A DNA stretch of 64,000 nt from Chachezhania antarctica (GCF_003646465.1 NZ_QZEX01000015.1:1-64000); one strand, 5' to 3'; numbered from the stretch's first letter, positions 50,873 to 60,576 are shown. Numbers and translations: made by a program. The notes: a model not told the origin generated them from the letters alone.

Positions 50873-51412
50873 TTACTTGATAAGCGGCAGAAGCCGTTTG
50901 AATGCCGGCGTGCCGGCCTGGCCCAGCCATTCGAACACGACCATTTCCGTCGTGACGATGCCGATGCCGCTGGCGTTGAGGCGCGCGAGGCACGCCTGTT
51001 CGCTTTCGAGCGTCCGCGAGGCGGTCGCATCAGAGACGACGAAGACGTCGTAGCCTTCCTCGATCAGGCTGGCGGCGGTCTGGACGACGCAGATATGCGC
51101 CTCCATACCTGCCAGAACCGCCTGCTTGCGGTTCAGCCCGCGGAACTTTGCTGCAAATGCATCGTCTTCCATGCAGGAAAAGTGCACCTTGCTCAGGACC
51201 GTGGTCCCGGGTGCGGGTTTCAGTTCCGGCACCGTGTGGCCAAGGCCGGCCGGATACTGTTCCGTCATGATAACCGGAACGTCCACTTCCTGCGCGCTGG
51301 CAAGAAGCGTCTTGGTGTTCCGAATCGTCCGGGCCGGGGCCTGCATCGCCGGAACCAGCCGCTCCTGCATGTCGATGACGACGAGCACGGAGTCTGTTGC
51401 GCGTATTAGCAT
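50873..51412 (-). CDS. Isochorismatase-like cysteine hydrolase
   Basis: A 179-residue hydrolase of the isochorismatase/nicotinamidase superfamily. The catalytic triad is visible: Asp14 (VVIDMQ), Lys75 (LSKVHFS) and Cys108 (GMEAHICV). It is the YcaC/ISOC1-like subgroup by the SKVHFSC and [10 protein letters not shown] patterns. These enzymes hydrolyse amides or related bonds; the substrate is not known. It is probably the first gene of an operon with sucC (52-base gap), sucD and perhaps ppc. Its promoter has a TGGTAT-N5-ATACCA operator. Confidence 0.85.
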   Translation of the reverse strand: MLIRATDSVLVVIDMQERLVPAMQAPARTIRNTKTLLASAQEVDVPVIMTEQYPAGLGHTVPELKPAPGTTVLSKVHFSCMEDDAFAAKFRGLNRKQAVLAGMEAHICVVQTAASLIEEGYDVFVVSDATASRTLESEQACLARLNASGIGIVTTEMVVFEWLGQAGTPAFKRLLPLIK

Positions 51413-51491
51413 GTCGGTCTGTGTCCCCCGCTATGTGTCGGATCGCCGAAAGGACGTCTCTCCTTACGCCCGTCAGGTGATCTACATTCCC

Positions 51492-51529
51492 TTGGTATGC
51501 CAAATACCACGGTGGTTCCCGTTCATCAA
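51492..51529 (-). promoter_or_regulatory. Predicted promoter and operator of the isochorismatase-sucCD operon
   Basis: On the minus strand TTGATG (51529-51524), 17 bases, then TATTTG (51506-51501) is a reasonable sigma-70 promoter. The -10 lies inside TGGTAT-TTGGC-ATACCA (plus coordinates 51493-51509), an inverted repeat like those at the gntR and SucC-like promoters. A GntR/FCD-type repressor would block it. Confidence 0.6.
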
Positions 51530-51777
51530 GTGGCTGCTGGCCGGCAAAAGCGCGCTATCGAATCTAAGGCGGATGATGGGGGGGTTCGGGACGCTGAATT
51601 CACGCCGCAGCGCAATAAAATCTGGCCTTTCCTGGTTGTCCGACGGGCTCCATCACGCCGCATGGCCTAAATAACCTCTTTGTTTTACTGAGGTTGCAGG
51701 GATTGCCATCATATCTGCCCATCGGAATGTGTAGAAAGTCCTTTGATGAAAGACATCGAAAAAACAGGGTGTTATGG

Positions 51778-51787
51778 TGGTGCACCA
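51778..51787. promoter_or_regulatory. Palindrome TGGTGCACCA upstream of gntR
   Basis: A perfect 10-base palindrome that is a variant of TGGTATACCA (TA to GC in the middle), 80 bases upstream of the main gntR operator. Possible auxiliary operator. Confidence 0.35.
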
Positions 51788-51832
51788 AATACAAACTGTG
51801 CAACTGCAGCGAAGAACGACCGCAAAAGACAA

Positions 51833-51867
51833 TTGCGTGCTCAGAATGGCTGGTCTATGGTATACCA
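51833..51867 (+). promoter_or_regulatory. Predicted gntR-oxc promoter with TGGTATACCA operator
   Basis: TTGCGT (51833-51838), 17 bases, TATGGT (51856-51861) is a plausible sigma-70 promoter. The -10 overlaps a perfect palindrome TGGTATACCA (51858-51867), 51 bases before the gntR start. The layout suggests autorepression, relieved by a small acid or CoA ester. Confidence 0.6.
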
Positions 51868-51918
51868 CAAGATCAGGGCAGCGTCGCAGATCGCACTCAT
51901 GACGGGGAGACCAGAGGC

Positions 51919-52638
51919 ATGAAGCTTCGACCGATCGCGACCAACTTCACCCTGAAGGACCATGTCTACGACAGGCTGCGCGAGGCCATTACCGAAATGG
52001 ATATCTACGCCAGAGATGCTGACCTGAGGCTCGACGAGCGTTCGCTCGCAGAGCAGCTGGGTATCTCGCGCACGCCGCTGCGGGACGCCATCGCGCGTCT
52101 TGAGGGCGACGGCCTGGTGTCGGTGGTTCCGCGCAAGGGGATCTACGTGCGGCGCAAGAGCCGGGAAGAGATCCTCGAGATGATCATTGCCTGGGCCGCG
52201 CTGGAAAGCATGGCGGCCCGACTGGCAGCAGAGACCGCAACGGATGCCGAGATCGCATCCCTGCGCAAGATCGCGGCCAAGTACACGGGCGAAACGGCGA
52301 GTACCCACATCTCGGAGTACTCCGACGACAATATCAAGTTCCACCAGCGCATTCTCGAGATCTCGAAATGCACGATGCTGAAGACGATGGCCGATGCCCT
52401 GTTCCTCCACATGCACGCGGTTCGGCTGCGGGCAATGGGGGAAGGGGACCGGCTGCACCGTTCGATCGTCGATCATGCCGAGATCATCGAGGCGCTGGAA
52501 ACGCGTGATCCCGAACTGGCCGCCCTGCGCGTCCGGGAACACACGATGCGCCTTCACGACCACGTTCGTCGGACGTGGATGCGTCTGGAAATCTCGACCA
52601 AAGACAACCTGAGCAAAGACAACTTGAACACCGCCTAG
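51919..52638 (+). CDS. GntR-family (FCD) transcriptional regulator of the oxalate operon
   Basis: A 239-residue GntR protein. The winged helix-turn-helix is in LREAITEMDIYARDADLRLDERSLAEQLGISRTPLRDAIARLEGDGLVSVVPRKGIYV. The FCD effector domain (about 80-225) has its usual helices and metal-type residues (DNIKFHQRILE, HRSIVDHAEIIEAL). FCD regulators sense small carboxylates or CoA derivatives. It is the first gene upstream of oxc (57-base gap) and the TGGTATACCA palindromes upstream are typical FCD operator types. It probably controls several operons in the island. Confidence 0.88.
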   Translation: MKLRPIATNFTLKDHVYDRLREAITEMDIYARDADLRLDERSLAEQLGISRTPLRDAIARLEGDGLVSVVPRKGIYVRRKSREEILEMIIAWAALESMAARLAAETATDAEIASLRKIAAKYTGETASTHISEYSDDNIKFHQRILEISKCTMLKTMADALFLHMHAVRLRAMGEGDRLHRSIVDHAEIIEALETRDPELAALRVREHTMRLHDHVRRTWMRLEISTKDNLSKDNLNTA

Positions 52639-52695
52639 GAAGACGGACGCAAAGAGAGAAAAGCGTTCCGGCCCAGGCACCAAGGGAGGACACCA

Positions 52696-54471
52696 ATGGA
52701 CGTTGCCACCGCAGCAAAGGACTTCAGCACCGAAGCGCCGGCGCAGGAAAGCCAAACCGACGGCTTCCATCTTCTGATCGACGCGCTGAAGCTGAACGGT
52801 GTCGAGACCATTTACAATGTCCCCGGCATTCCGATCACCGACCTTGGCCGGTATGCGCAGGCGCAGGGACTGCGGGTCCTGTCGTTCCGTCACGAACAGC
52901 ACGCGGGCTATGCCGCGGCTGCGGCCGGGTTCCTGACCAAGAAGCCGGGCATCTGCATGACGGTTTCGGCGCCGGGCTTCCTGAACGGACTGACCGCGCT
53001 GGCCCATGCGACGACGAACTGCTGGCCGATGATCATGATCTCCGGCTCGTCCGAGCGCGAGATCGTCGACCTGCAGCGTGGCGACTATGAGGAGATGGAC
53101 CAGCTGGCCATCGCACGGCCCCACGTGAAGGCCGCCTACCGTATCCTGCATGCCGAAGACATCGGTCTGGGCGTTGCCCGGGCCATCCGTGCCGCCCTGA
53201 CGGGCCGTCCCGGTGGCGTGTACCTCGACGTGCCGGGCCAGCTTCTGGGCCAGGTGATGGACGCGGCCGAAGGCGCGAAGTCGCTGATGAAGGTGGTTGA
53301 CCCCAACCCCGCCAGCGTACCGTCGGACGAGGCGCTCGATCGTGCGCTCGACGTGCTGAAATCGGCCAAGAAGCCGCTGATCATCCTTGGCAAGGGCGCG
53401 GCTTACGCGCAGGCCGACGAAAAGGTCCGCGAACTGGTCGAAACGCTGGGCTTCCCCTACCTGCCGATGTCGATGGCCAAGGGCCTGCTGCCCGACACCC
53501 ATCCGCAATGCTCTGCCGCGGCCCGGTCGCTGGTGCTGAAGGAAAGCGATTGCGTCTTCCTGATCGGTGCCCGCCTGAACTGGCTTCTGAGCCACGGGCA
53601 GGGCCCGGGCTGGGGCGAGAAGGGCATGAAGAAATTCGTCCAGATCGACATCGAACCGACCGAGATGGACAGCAACCAGATGATCAGCGCCCCGCTGATC
53701 GGTGATGTTGGTTCGGTTGCCACGGCCCTGCTCGAAAAGATGGGCGGGAACTGGGAAAAGCCGTCCGAAGAATGGACCGGCGCGGTGCGTTCGAAGGTCG
53801 AAGGCAATGTCGCCAAGATGGCGCCGCGGCTGAAGAACAACAACTCGCCGATGGATTACCAGGGCTCGCTGGGCGTCATCAAGGAACTAATCGCCGAAAA
53901 CCCCGACGTGGTTCTGGTGAACGAAGGCGCCAACGCGCTGGACCAGTGCCGTTCGATCGTCGACATCCACAAGCCGCGCAAGCGTCTGGATGTGGGCACC
54001 TGGGGCATCATGGGCATCGGCATGGGCAGCGCCATCGCGGCGGCTGTCGAAACCGGAAACCAGGTCCTGGCCGTCGAGGGCGACAGCGCCTTCGGGTTCT
54101 GCGGCATGGAGATCGAAACGGTCTGCCGTTACGACCTGCCGGTCTGCACGGTGATCATGAACAACAACGGTATCTACCGTGGCGACGGCACCAACTGGTC
54201 GGGCGGCGAAGATCCCGCGACCACCGTGTTCGTCAAGGACTCCCGCTACGACCTGATGATCCAGGCCTTCGGTGGCGTTGGCGTGACCGTCGACAACCCG
54301 GATGCGCTGCGCCAGGCCATCAAGGAAGCCTTCGCCAGCCGGAAGCCGACGCTCATCAATGCCGTGATTGCCGAAGGCGCCGGCAAGGAAAGCGGCAATA
54401 TCGGCAACCTCAACCCGTCTTCGGTCGTGGCGCAGCAGCGCTACCCGCAAGCCAAGAAAATCAACGGTTAA
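52696..54471 (+). CDS. oxc: Oxalyl-CoA decarboxylase
   Basis: A 591-residue thiamin diphosphate enzyme that decarboxylates oxalyl-CoA to formyl-CoA and CO2. The activating glutamate is Glu67 in [10 protein letters not shown], and the ThDP/Mg site runs from GDSAFGF (462-468) to [11 protein letters not shown] (487-496). Segments such as [17 protein letters not shown] and [11 protein letters not shown] are specific to Oxc among the family. Second gene of the gntR-oxc-frc operon. Confidence 0.95.
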   Translation: MDVATAAKDFSTEAPAQESQTDGFHLLIDALKLNGVETIYNVPGIPITDLGRYAQAQGLRVLSFRHEQHAGYAAAAAGFLTKKPGICMTVSAPGFLNGLTALAHATTNCWPMIMISGSSEREIVDLQRGDYEEMDQLAIARPHVKAAYRILHAEDIGLGVARAIRAALTGRPGGVYLDVPGQLLGQVMDAAEGAKSLMKVVDPNPASVPSDEALDRALDVLKSAKKPLIILGKGAAYAQADEKVRELVETLGFPYLPMSMAKGLLPDTHPQCSAAARSLVLKESDCVFLIGARLNWLLSHGQGPGWGEKGMKKFVQIDIEPTEMDSNQMISAPLIGDVGSVATALLEKMGGNWEKPSEEWTGAVRSKVEGNVAKMAPRLKNNNSPMDYQGSLGVIKELIAENPDVVLVNEGANALDQCRSIVDIHKPRKRLDVGTWGIMGIGMGSAIAAAVETGNQVLAVEGDSAFGFCGMEIETVCRYDLPVCTVIMNNNGIYRGDGTNWSGGEDPATTVFVKDSRYDLMIQAFGGVGVTVDNPDALRQAIKEAFASRKPTLINAVIAEGAGKESGNIGNLNPSSVVAQQRYPQAKKING

Positions 54472-54491
54472 GTGACCGCGGAGGCACTACT

Positions 54492-55766
54492 ATGAAAGCT
54501 CTCGAAGGGGTCAAGATCCTCGATTTCACTCACGTGCAGTCAGGCCCGACCTGTACCCAGCTTCTCGCCTGGTTCGGCGCAGACGTGATCAAGGTGGAGC
54601 GTCCCGGCGTCGGTGACGCGACCCGCCAGCAGCTGGTGGACGTTCCGGGCGCGGATTCGCTCTACTTCACCATGCTGAACCACAACAAGCGGTCGATCGA
54701 GCTGAACTCGAAGAACGAAACCGGCAAGGAAGTTCTGACCCGGCTGATCGAAACCTGCGACGTGATGGTGGAAAACTTCGCCCCCGGCGCGCTGGATCGC
54801 ATGGGCTTTTCCTGGGAGCGTATCCAGGAGATCAACCCGCGCATGATCCTGGCCTCGGTCAAGGGTTTCGGCCCCGGCAAGTACGAGGATTGCAAGGTCT
54901 ACGAGAACGTCGCGCAATGCGCCGGTGGCTCGGCCTCGACCACCGGTTTCCTTGACGGCCCGCCGACGGTGACCGGCGCGCAGATCGGCGACTCCGGCAC
55001 GGGTCTGCACCTGGCTCTGGGGATCGTGACGGCCCTGTTCCAGACCACCCGCACCGGTCGTGGCCAGAAGGTTCTGGCGCCGATGCAGGATGGCGTGATC
55101 AACCTTTGCCGCGTCAAGCTGCGTGACCAGCAGCGTCTGGAAGCGGGCCCGCTGAAGGAATACTCGCAATACGGCGCCGGCATCGAATTCGGCGAAGCCA
55201 CGCCGCGGGCGGGCAACGACTCGGGCGGCGGTCAGCCGGGCCGGATCCTGAAGTGCAAGGGCTGGGAAACCGACCCGAACGCCTACACGTATTTCATCAC
55301 CCAGGCGGCTGTCTGGGAGCGCGTCTGTGACGTGATCGGCGCGCCCGAGTGGAAGACCAAGGAAGGCTACAAGTCCCCGGCTGAGCGGCTCGACAAGCTC
55401 GACGAGATCTTCGCGCGTGTCGAAGAATGGACCATGACCAAGACCAAGTTCGAGGTTATGGACATCTGCAACCCGCTCGACATCCCCGTCGGTCCGATCC
55501 TGTCGACCAAGGAGATCATCGAGGACGAGGGCCTGCGCAAGACCGGCACCATCGTCGACATCGATCACCCGAAGCGCGGGAAGTACACCTCGGTCGGGTG
55601 CCCGATCAAGCTGTCGGACAGCCCTGTCGAAGTCACCCGTTCGCCGCTTCTGGGCGAACACACCGTCGAAATCCTGCGCGACGTGCTGGGCTACGACGGC
55701 GAGGCGCTGGCCAAGATCGTGGAATCCGGTGCGGTGGGCAAAGTCGACCAAAAGGCCGCCGAGTAA
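54492..55766 (+). CDS. frc: Formyl-CoA:oxalate CoA-transferase
   Basis: A 424-residue class III CoA-transferase moving CoA from formyl-CoA to oxalate, giving formate and oxalyl-CoA. The catalytic aspartate is Asp167 in [16 protein letters not shown], and the glycine loop is [11 protein letters not shown]. The closely spaced oxc and frc (20 bases) make a cycle: Frc makes oxalyl-CoA, Oxc returns formyl-CoA. It needs an initial CoA donor, which an acyl-CoA ligase could supply (inference). Confidence 0.95.
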   Translation: MKALEGVKILDFTHVQSGPTCTQLLAWFGADVIKVERPGVGDATRQQLVDVPGADSLYFTMLNHNKRSIELNSKNETGKEVLTRLIETCDVMVENFAPGALDRMGFSWERIQEINPRMILASVKGFGPGKYEDCKVYENVAQCAGGSASTTGFLDGPPTVTGAQIGDSGTGLHLALGIVTALFQTTRTGRGQKVLAPMQDGVINLCRVKLRDQQRLEAGPLKEYSQYGAGIEFGEATPRAGNDSGGGQPGRILKCKGWETDPNAYTYFITQAAVWERVCDVIGAPEWKTKEGYKSPAERLDKLDEIFARVEEWTMTKTKFEVMDICNPLDIPVGPILSTKEIIEDEGLRKTGTIVDIDHPKRGKYTSVGCPIKLSDSPVEVTRSPLLGEHTVEILRDVLGYDGEALAKIVESGAVGKVDQKAAE

Positions 55767-55830
55767 ATTTGTGAATCAAACGGGGTGATCCGGCGCAAGA
55801 ACGGATGCCCCGTGTCCCGGGAGGACGAAA

Positions 55831-56748
55831 ATGCGATTGATCGTTATGGGGCAGCAGGCCTTCGGTAAAGACGTGCTGGCCAAGCTGCTTGAGACTGGAA
55901 CGGACGAAGTCGTGGCCGTCTATTGCGAGCCCGACAAGGACGGCAAACCCGTCGATCCGATCAAGGAATTCGCGCTTGAGAAGGGTCTTCCGGTCGAGCA
56001 GCCCGCGAATTTCGACGACCAGGCGACCCTGGACACGCTGGCCGGTTACAATGCCGACCTGATGGTCATGGCCTTCGTGAACGTCTTCGTTCCCGAAGCG
56101 GCGCGCGACACGCCGACCCATGGCTCGATCTGTTTCCACCCGTCGCTTCTGCCTCTGCACCGTGGACCGTCGGCCGTCAACTGGCCGATCATCATGGGCT
56201 CCACCAAGTCCGGCTATTCCTGGTTCTACCCGTCCGACGGGCTGGACGAAGGCGACAGCCTGCTCCAGTGGGAATGCGACATCGGCCCCGACGACACGGT
56301 GATCGATCTCTATTTCAAGAAGATCTACCCCCATGCCGTCGACTCCGTGCTGACGGTCGTCGACCTCTACCGTGACGGAAATCCGCCGCGGATCGTGGCC
56401 GACGAGGCGGAGGCGACCTACGAGCGTCGCTGCAACAAGAACCATGCCCAGGTCAGCTGGCATCGCCCGGTCAAGCAGGTCTACGACCTGATCCGCGGCA
56501 CCAATCCCGCGCCCGGCGCGTGGACCACGCTGAACGGGGAAGAGGTCGGGATCTTCGATTGCGAGCTGGTGTCGGGTGACGGCATTTCCGGTCGTATTCG
56601 GGAGATCACGGATGACGGAATTTCGGTCCAGTGCGTAGGCGGCCGGATCCTCGTAAAGCGCGTGCGCCCGGCGGGAGAGGCAAAGATGTCTGCCTCGGAA
56701 TGGGCCGCGTCGACCGGACTGAAAGCCGGCGACACACTCGGTAGCTAA
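55831..56748 (+). CDS. Stand-alone 10-formyl-THF hydrolase-like formyltransferase
   Basis: A 305-residue protein. Residues 1-200 are the formyltransferase fold closest in pattern to the N-terminal hydrolase domain of 10-formyl-THF dehydrogenase (ALDH1L1), and 205-305 are its C-terminal OB-like domain (PGAWTTLNGEEVGIFDCEL). HGSICFHPSLLPLHRG contains the catalytic His103, and Asp139 in SDGLDEGD is the expected general acid. The Asn two residues before the His in PurN and Fmt is Cys101 here (Ile in ALDH1L1). There is no aldehyde dehydrogenase domain. Between frc and fhs it could hydrolyse 10-formyl-THF or transfer formyl between formyl-CoA and THF (inference). Confidence 0.8.
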   Translation: MRLIVMGQQAFGKDVLAKLLETGTDEVVAVYCEPDKDGKPVDPIKEFALEKGLPVEQPANFDDQATLDTLAGYNADLMVMAFVNVFVPEAARDTPTHGSICFHPSLLPLHRGPSAVNWPIIMGSTKSGYSWFYPSDGLDEGDSLLQWECDIGPDDTVIDLYFKKIYPHAVDSVLTVVDLYRDGNPPRIVADEAEATYERRCNKNHAQVSWHRPVKQVYDLIRGTNPAPGAWTTLNGEEVGIFDCELVSGDGISGRIREITDDGISVQCVGGRILVKRVRPAGEAKMSASEWAASTGLKAGDTLGS

Positions 56749-56778
56749 AACACACTCAAATTTCGGGAACTATTACTC

Positions 56779-58446
56779 ATGTCCGATATCGAAATCGCCC
56801 GCGCCGCGACAAAGAAACAGATCCAGGAGATCGGTGCCAAGCTGGATATTCCGTCCGAGCATCTGCTCCCCTATGGCCACGACAAGGCCAAGGTGTCGGA
56901 AGACTTCATCAAGTCGCTCTCCGACAAGCCCGACGGCCACCTGGTTCTGGTGACCGCCATCAACCCGACGCCCGCAGGCGAAGGCAAGACGACCACGACC
57001 GTGGGTCTGGGCGACGGCCTGAATGCCATCGGCAAGAAGGCTGCCGTCTGCATCCGCGAAGCCTCGCTCGGCCCCTGCTTCGGCATGAAGGGTGGCGCGG
57101 CCGGTGGCGGATACGCCCAGGTCGTTCCGATGGAGGACATGAACCTCCACTTCACCGGTGACTTCCACGCCATCACCTCGGCCCACAACCTGCTGGCCGC
57201 GATGCTCGACAACCACATCTACTGGGGCAACGAGCTGGAGATCGACATCCGCCGCGTGGTCTACCGCCGCGTTATGGACATGAACGATCGTGCGCTCCGC
57301 CAGATCGTCTGCAACCTGGGCGGTGTCGCCAACGGGTTCCCGCGGGAAGCCGGCTTCGATATCACCGTGGCGTCGGAAGTCATGGCGATCCTGTGCCTGG
57401 CTACCGACCTGGCCGATCTTGAAAAGCGCCTGGGCGACATCATCGTGGCCTACCGCCGCGACCGGACGCCCGTCTACTGCCGCGACATCAAGGCCGACGG
57501 TGCCATGACCGTGCTGCTTCAGCAGGCCATGCAGCCGAATCTGGTGCAGACGCTGGAAAACAACCCGGCCTTCGTTCACGGCGGCCCGTTCGCGAACATC
57601 GCGCATGGCTGTAATTCGGTCGTGGCAACCACCACCGCGCTGAAACTGGCCGACTATGTCGTGACCGAAGCCGGCTTCGGGGCCGACCTTGGCGCCGAGA
57701 AGTTCATGGACATCAAGTGCCGCAAGGCGGGCCTGAAGCCCGAGGCGGTCGTGATCGTGGCCACCGTGCGCGCGATGAAGATGAACGGCGGTGTCGCCAA
57801 GGCCGATCTGGGCGCCGAGAACGTGGATGCCGTGAAAGCGGGCTGCCCGAACCTTGGCCGTCATATTGAGAACCTCAAGCAGTTCGGCGTGCCAGCGGTC
57901 GTGGCGATCAACCACTTTGTCACCGACACCGATGCCGAAGTGGCCGCGGTTCAGGAATATGTCGCAACCCAGGGCACCGAGGCGATCCTCTGCAAGCATT
58001 GGGCCGATGGCTCCAAGGGCATCACCGATCTGGCGAACAAGGTCGTCGAAATCGTGGAAAGCGGCGAGGCGAACTACACTCCTCTCTATCCCGACGACAT
58101 GTCGCTGTTCGACAAGATCGACACCATCGCCAAGCGGATCTACCGCGCGGACGAAGTGGTGGCCGACACGAAAATCCGCAACCAGTTGAAGGAATGGGAA
58201 GCGCAAGGCTATGGCGACCTGCCGGTCTGCATGGCGAAGACCCAGTATTCCTTCACGACCGATCCGAACAGGCGCGGCGCGCCGGTGGGCCACAGCCTGC
58301 CGATCCGCGAAGTGCGGCTGTCGGCCGGTGCCGGGTTCGTCGTGGTTGTCTGCGGCGAGATCATGACCATGCCCGGTCTGCCCAAGGTTCCGTCGGCGGA
58401 AGCGATCTGCATCAATGACGACGGCCTGATTGACGGGTTGTTCTGA
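56779..58446 (+). CDS. fhs: Formate-tetrahydrofolate ligase
   Basis: A 555-residue enzyme making 10-formyl-THF from formate, THF and ATP. The P-loop is TPAGEGKTT (64-72) and the family motifs [35 protein letters not shown] and [13 protein letters not shown] follow. It loads one-carbon units onto folate for serine-cycle or biosynthetic use. It begins 30 bases after the formyltransferase-like gene and is followed four bases later by the usp gene. Confidence 0.96.
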   Translation: MSDIEIARAATKKQIQEIGAKLDIPSEHLLPYGHDKAKVSEDFIKSLSDKPDGHLVLVTAINPTPAGEGKTTTTVGLGDGLNAIGKKAAVCIREASLGPCFGMKGGAAGGGYAQVVPMEDMNLHFTGDFHAITSAHNLLAAMLDNHIYWGNELEIDIRRVVYRRVMDMNDRALRQIVCNLGGVANGFPREAGFDITVASEVMAILCLATDLADLEKRLGDIIVAYRRDRTPVYCRDIKADGAMTVLLQQAMQPNLVQTLENNPAFVHGGPFANIAHGCNSVVATTTALKLADYVVTEAGFGADLGAEKFMDIKCRKAGLKPEAVVIVATVRAMKMNGGVAKADLGAENVDAVKAGCPNLGRHIENLKQFGVPAVVAINHFVTDTDAEVAAVQEYVATQGTEAILCKHWADGSKGITDLANKVVEIVESGEANYTPLYPDDMSLFDKIDTIAKRIYRADEVVADTKIRNQLKEWEAQGYGDLPVCMAKTQYSFTTDPNRRGAPVGHSLPIREVRLSAGAGFVVVVCGEIMTMPGLPKVPSAEAICINDDGLIDGLF

Positions 58447-58450
58447 TCAA

Positions 58451-59314
58451 ATGCCCAGCAGCACGCTTCATACCATTATGATGCCTGTTCGCGGCGATGG
58501 CAGGGGGCCTGTGCTCTTTGCCCACGCCGCGGCGCTGGCAAAGCGGTTTGGCGCGCATGTCAAGGTTGTGCATTGCCATCCGAAGGTCGACGACATGATG
58601 CCCTATGGCGTTGTCGTGCCGGCCTTCCTTCGCAAACAGATCGAGGCCGCCTCGGAAGCGAGCGCCGGCAGCGATGAGGATTTCCTGCACGCGAAATTCA
58701 CGGCTGACGCCGCCAAGCACGGCGTCAGCGAGCAGGCGCCCGAACTGGGCAAGCCGACAGCGAATTGGTACGAATATGTCGGCAAGCAGGTGGACGCGGT
58801 GCGCCATTTCGGCCGCCTTTCCGATCTGATCTGCGTGGCCAAGCCGTCCAAGCAAGAAAACCTTGGCTTCAACACGTTGAAGGAAGCCCTGTTCTTTTCG
58901 GGACGGCCGGTTCTGGTTTGCACCGAGTCCGATCAGGTCAGCCCCGATCTGGGCAAGCACGTCGCCATCGGGTGGAACGGGTCGTTGGAGGCGTCCCGTG
59001 CCGCTGCGTTGGCGGTGCCGCTGATCGAAAACGCCGGACAGGTAACGATCCTGACCGGTGGCGGTTCTGAACACGCGGCCTCGGCCGAGGAGTTTCAGGA
59101 CTACCTGGCAGTCCGGGGCGTGACTGCAGGCATCGTGAATTTCGATGTCCGCGGGTCCGCCGGGCGCCAACTTCTGTCCAAGAGCGGTGAGGTGGGGGCC
59201 GACCTGCTCGTCATGGGCGCATATCACGAGAGCTATGAACGCGAGACGTTGCTCGGAGGAAACTCTGCCGTTGTGGTGGAGGAGGCGACGATCCCGGTGA
59301 TCATGGTTCACTGA
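58451..59314 (+). CDS. Universal stress protein (UspA) family
   Basis: A 287-residue Usp-like protein. The N-terminal half begins LHTIMMPVRGDGRGPVLFAHAAALAKRF, a degenerate Usp domain; the C-terminal half has the ATP-loop-like GADLLVMGAYHESYERETLLGGNSAVVVEEATIPVIMVH. It begins four bases after the fhs stop, so cotranscribed. Usp proteins bind ATP or act in stress signalling; a role in one-carbon metabolism is not established. A TTG at 58430 is a less likely start. Confidence 0.85.
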   Translation: MPSSTLHTIMMPVRGDGRGPVLFAHAAALAKRFGAHVKVVHCHPKVDDMMPYGVVVPAFLRKQIEAASEASAGSDEDFLHAKFTADAAKHGVSEQAPELGKPTANWYEYVGKQVDAVRHFGRLSDLICVAKPSKQENLGFNTLKEALFFSGRPVLVCTESDQVSPDLGKHVAIGWNGSLEASRAAALAVPLIENAGQVTILTGGGSEHAASAEEFQDYLAVRGVTAGIVNFDVRGSAGRQLLSKSGEVGADLLVMGAYHESYERETLLGGNSAVVVEEATIPVIMVH

Positions 59315-59464
59315 GTGAGGAAGTAGAGAAGAAGAAGGAGGAAAGAGAGAGACTTGGAACGACCCGGTGTTCTCCGAAACAGCCTAGCCAAACCAAAACT
59401 CAAGATCGGCAGGCGGAGACACCAGCACCTGAAGTCCAAAGTTCTGAATCCAAGGGAGGATACT

Positions 59465-60448
59465 ATGAAAATTTGGAAAGCATTGACGATGAGTGCCGCT
59501 GCACTTGCCATGTCGGGTACCGCGGCACTGGCGGAATGGCAGCCTCGTAAGCCTGTCGAGCTGATCATCATGGCCGGCACCGGCGGTGGCGCAGACCAGA
59601 TCGCGCGCCTGCTGCAGGGCCTGATCCAGAAGAACGGCATGAGCCCGCGTCCTTTCATTCCGATCAACAAGCCCGGCGGGTCCGGCGCGGAAGCGCTGTC
59701 CTACATGAAGGGCAAGGAAGGCGACAACCACACCTTGCTGGTTGCGCTAAACAGCTTCTACACCACGCCGCTGATCCAGGAAGAGCTGGAAATCGACGTG
59801 ACCAGCTTCGCCCCCATCGGGCGGATGGCAATGGATACCTTCCTTCTCTGGGTCAACGCCGAGAACGAAGATATCACCGACCTCGACAGCTATATCGCGG
59901 CCGTGAAGGAAAAGGATGGCGCCTGGAAAGTAGGCGGCACCGGCATGGGCCAGGAAGATTCGATCCTGACCGCGATGATGGAAAAGGAACTTGGCTACAA
60001 CGTGACCTACATCCCGTTCCCGGGTGGCGGCACGGTGGCGAAGAACCTTGTCGGCAACCAGGTCGATTCCACCGTCAACAACCCGTCTGAACAGATGGAA
60101 TTTTGGCGCGCGGGCAATGCCAAGCCTCTCGTCCAGTTCAACGGCGAACGTACCGCTCCGTTCGAGGACGTGCCGACCGCCAAGGAACTGGGGGCTGACA
60201 TCGAGTACTACATGCAGCGCTCGATCTCGGGGCCGGCCGGAATGGATCCGGAAGCCATCGCCTGGTACCAGAACCTGTTCGAGGAACTCTTCAACTCCGA
60301 GGAATGGCAGGCCTACTGCGAATCCGACGGGCTGACCTGCGAGCAGTTCCTGACCGGTGACGACCTCTCCGCTTTCCACGAAGCTCAGCTCAAGCGTCAC
60401 GAAGAGCTGATCGAGTCCGTGGGCGCCGACGCCATCATGTCGAAGTGA
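59465..60448 (+). CDS. tctC: Tripartite tricarboxylate transporter, substrate-binding protein (TctC)
   Basis: A 327-residue periplasmic binding protein (Bug/TctC family) with a signal peptide MKIWKALTMSAAALAMSGTAALA and mature start EWQPRKPVELIIMAGTGGGADQIARLLQ. The mature segment NKPGGSGAEALSYMKG is the family's ligand-binding stretch. The preceding 150 bases carry a purine-rich stretch and AAGGGAGGA before the ATG. It is the binding subunit for TctBA; the ligand could be oxalate, formate or a dicarboxylate (inference from neighbours). Confidence 0.92.
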   Translation: MKIWKALTMSAAALAMSGTAALAEWQPRKPVELIIMAGTGGGADQIARLLQGLIQKNGMSPRPFIPINKPGGSGAEALSYMKGKEGDNHTLLVALNSFYTTPLIQEELEIDVTSFAPIGRMAMDTFLLWVNAENEDITDLDSYIAAVKEKDGAWKVGGTGMGQEDSILTAMMEKELGYNVTYIPFPGGGTVAKNLVGNQVDSTVNNPSEQMEFWRAGNAKPLVQFNGERTAPFEDVPTAKELGADIEYYMQRSISGPAGMDPEAIAWYQNLFEELFNSEEWQAYCESDGLTCEQFLTGDDLSAFHEAQLKRHEELIESVGADAIMSK

Positions 60449-60458
60449 TGTGATACCT

Positions 60459-60487
60459 GCTCCGGGCCCGTCAAACAGGCCCGGAGC
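60459..60487 (+). terminator. Hairpin between tctC and tctB
   Basis: GCTCCGGGCC (60459-60468) and GGCCCGGAGC (60478-60487) form a perfect 10-bp stem with a 9-base loop. There is no T tract, so it is more likely to stabilise the upstream mRNA or attenuate, giving more binding protein than permease. Confidence 0.5.
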
Positions 60488-60576
60488 AACCAAGCAAACT
60501 CGTCTGGCTGGTCGGCTGCGGTGCTGACCACAGGAAACAACGAATTCCAACGACAGTCCGCAAGGGAAGGTATTCA

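Larger units (their letters stand above)
51413..51918. other. 506-base regulatory region between the isochorismatase-sucCD and gntR-oxc operons
   Basis: No gene is supported here. It is locally more AT-rich than its surroundings, especially 51650-51870. It contains two divergent predicted promoters, each overlapped by a TGGTAT..ATACCA palindrome, and a third palindrome TGGTGCACCA (51778-51787). It is the control hub of the oxalate and C4 parts of the island. Confidence 0.7.

Noticed and set aside
51541-51673. Open frames in the 506-base region between isochorismatase and gntR
   Set aside because: They have no ribosome-binding site, no family and lie in the promoter region.
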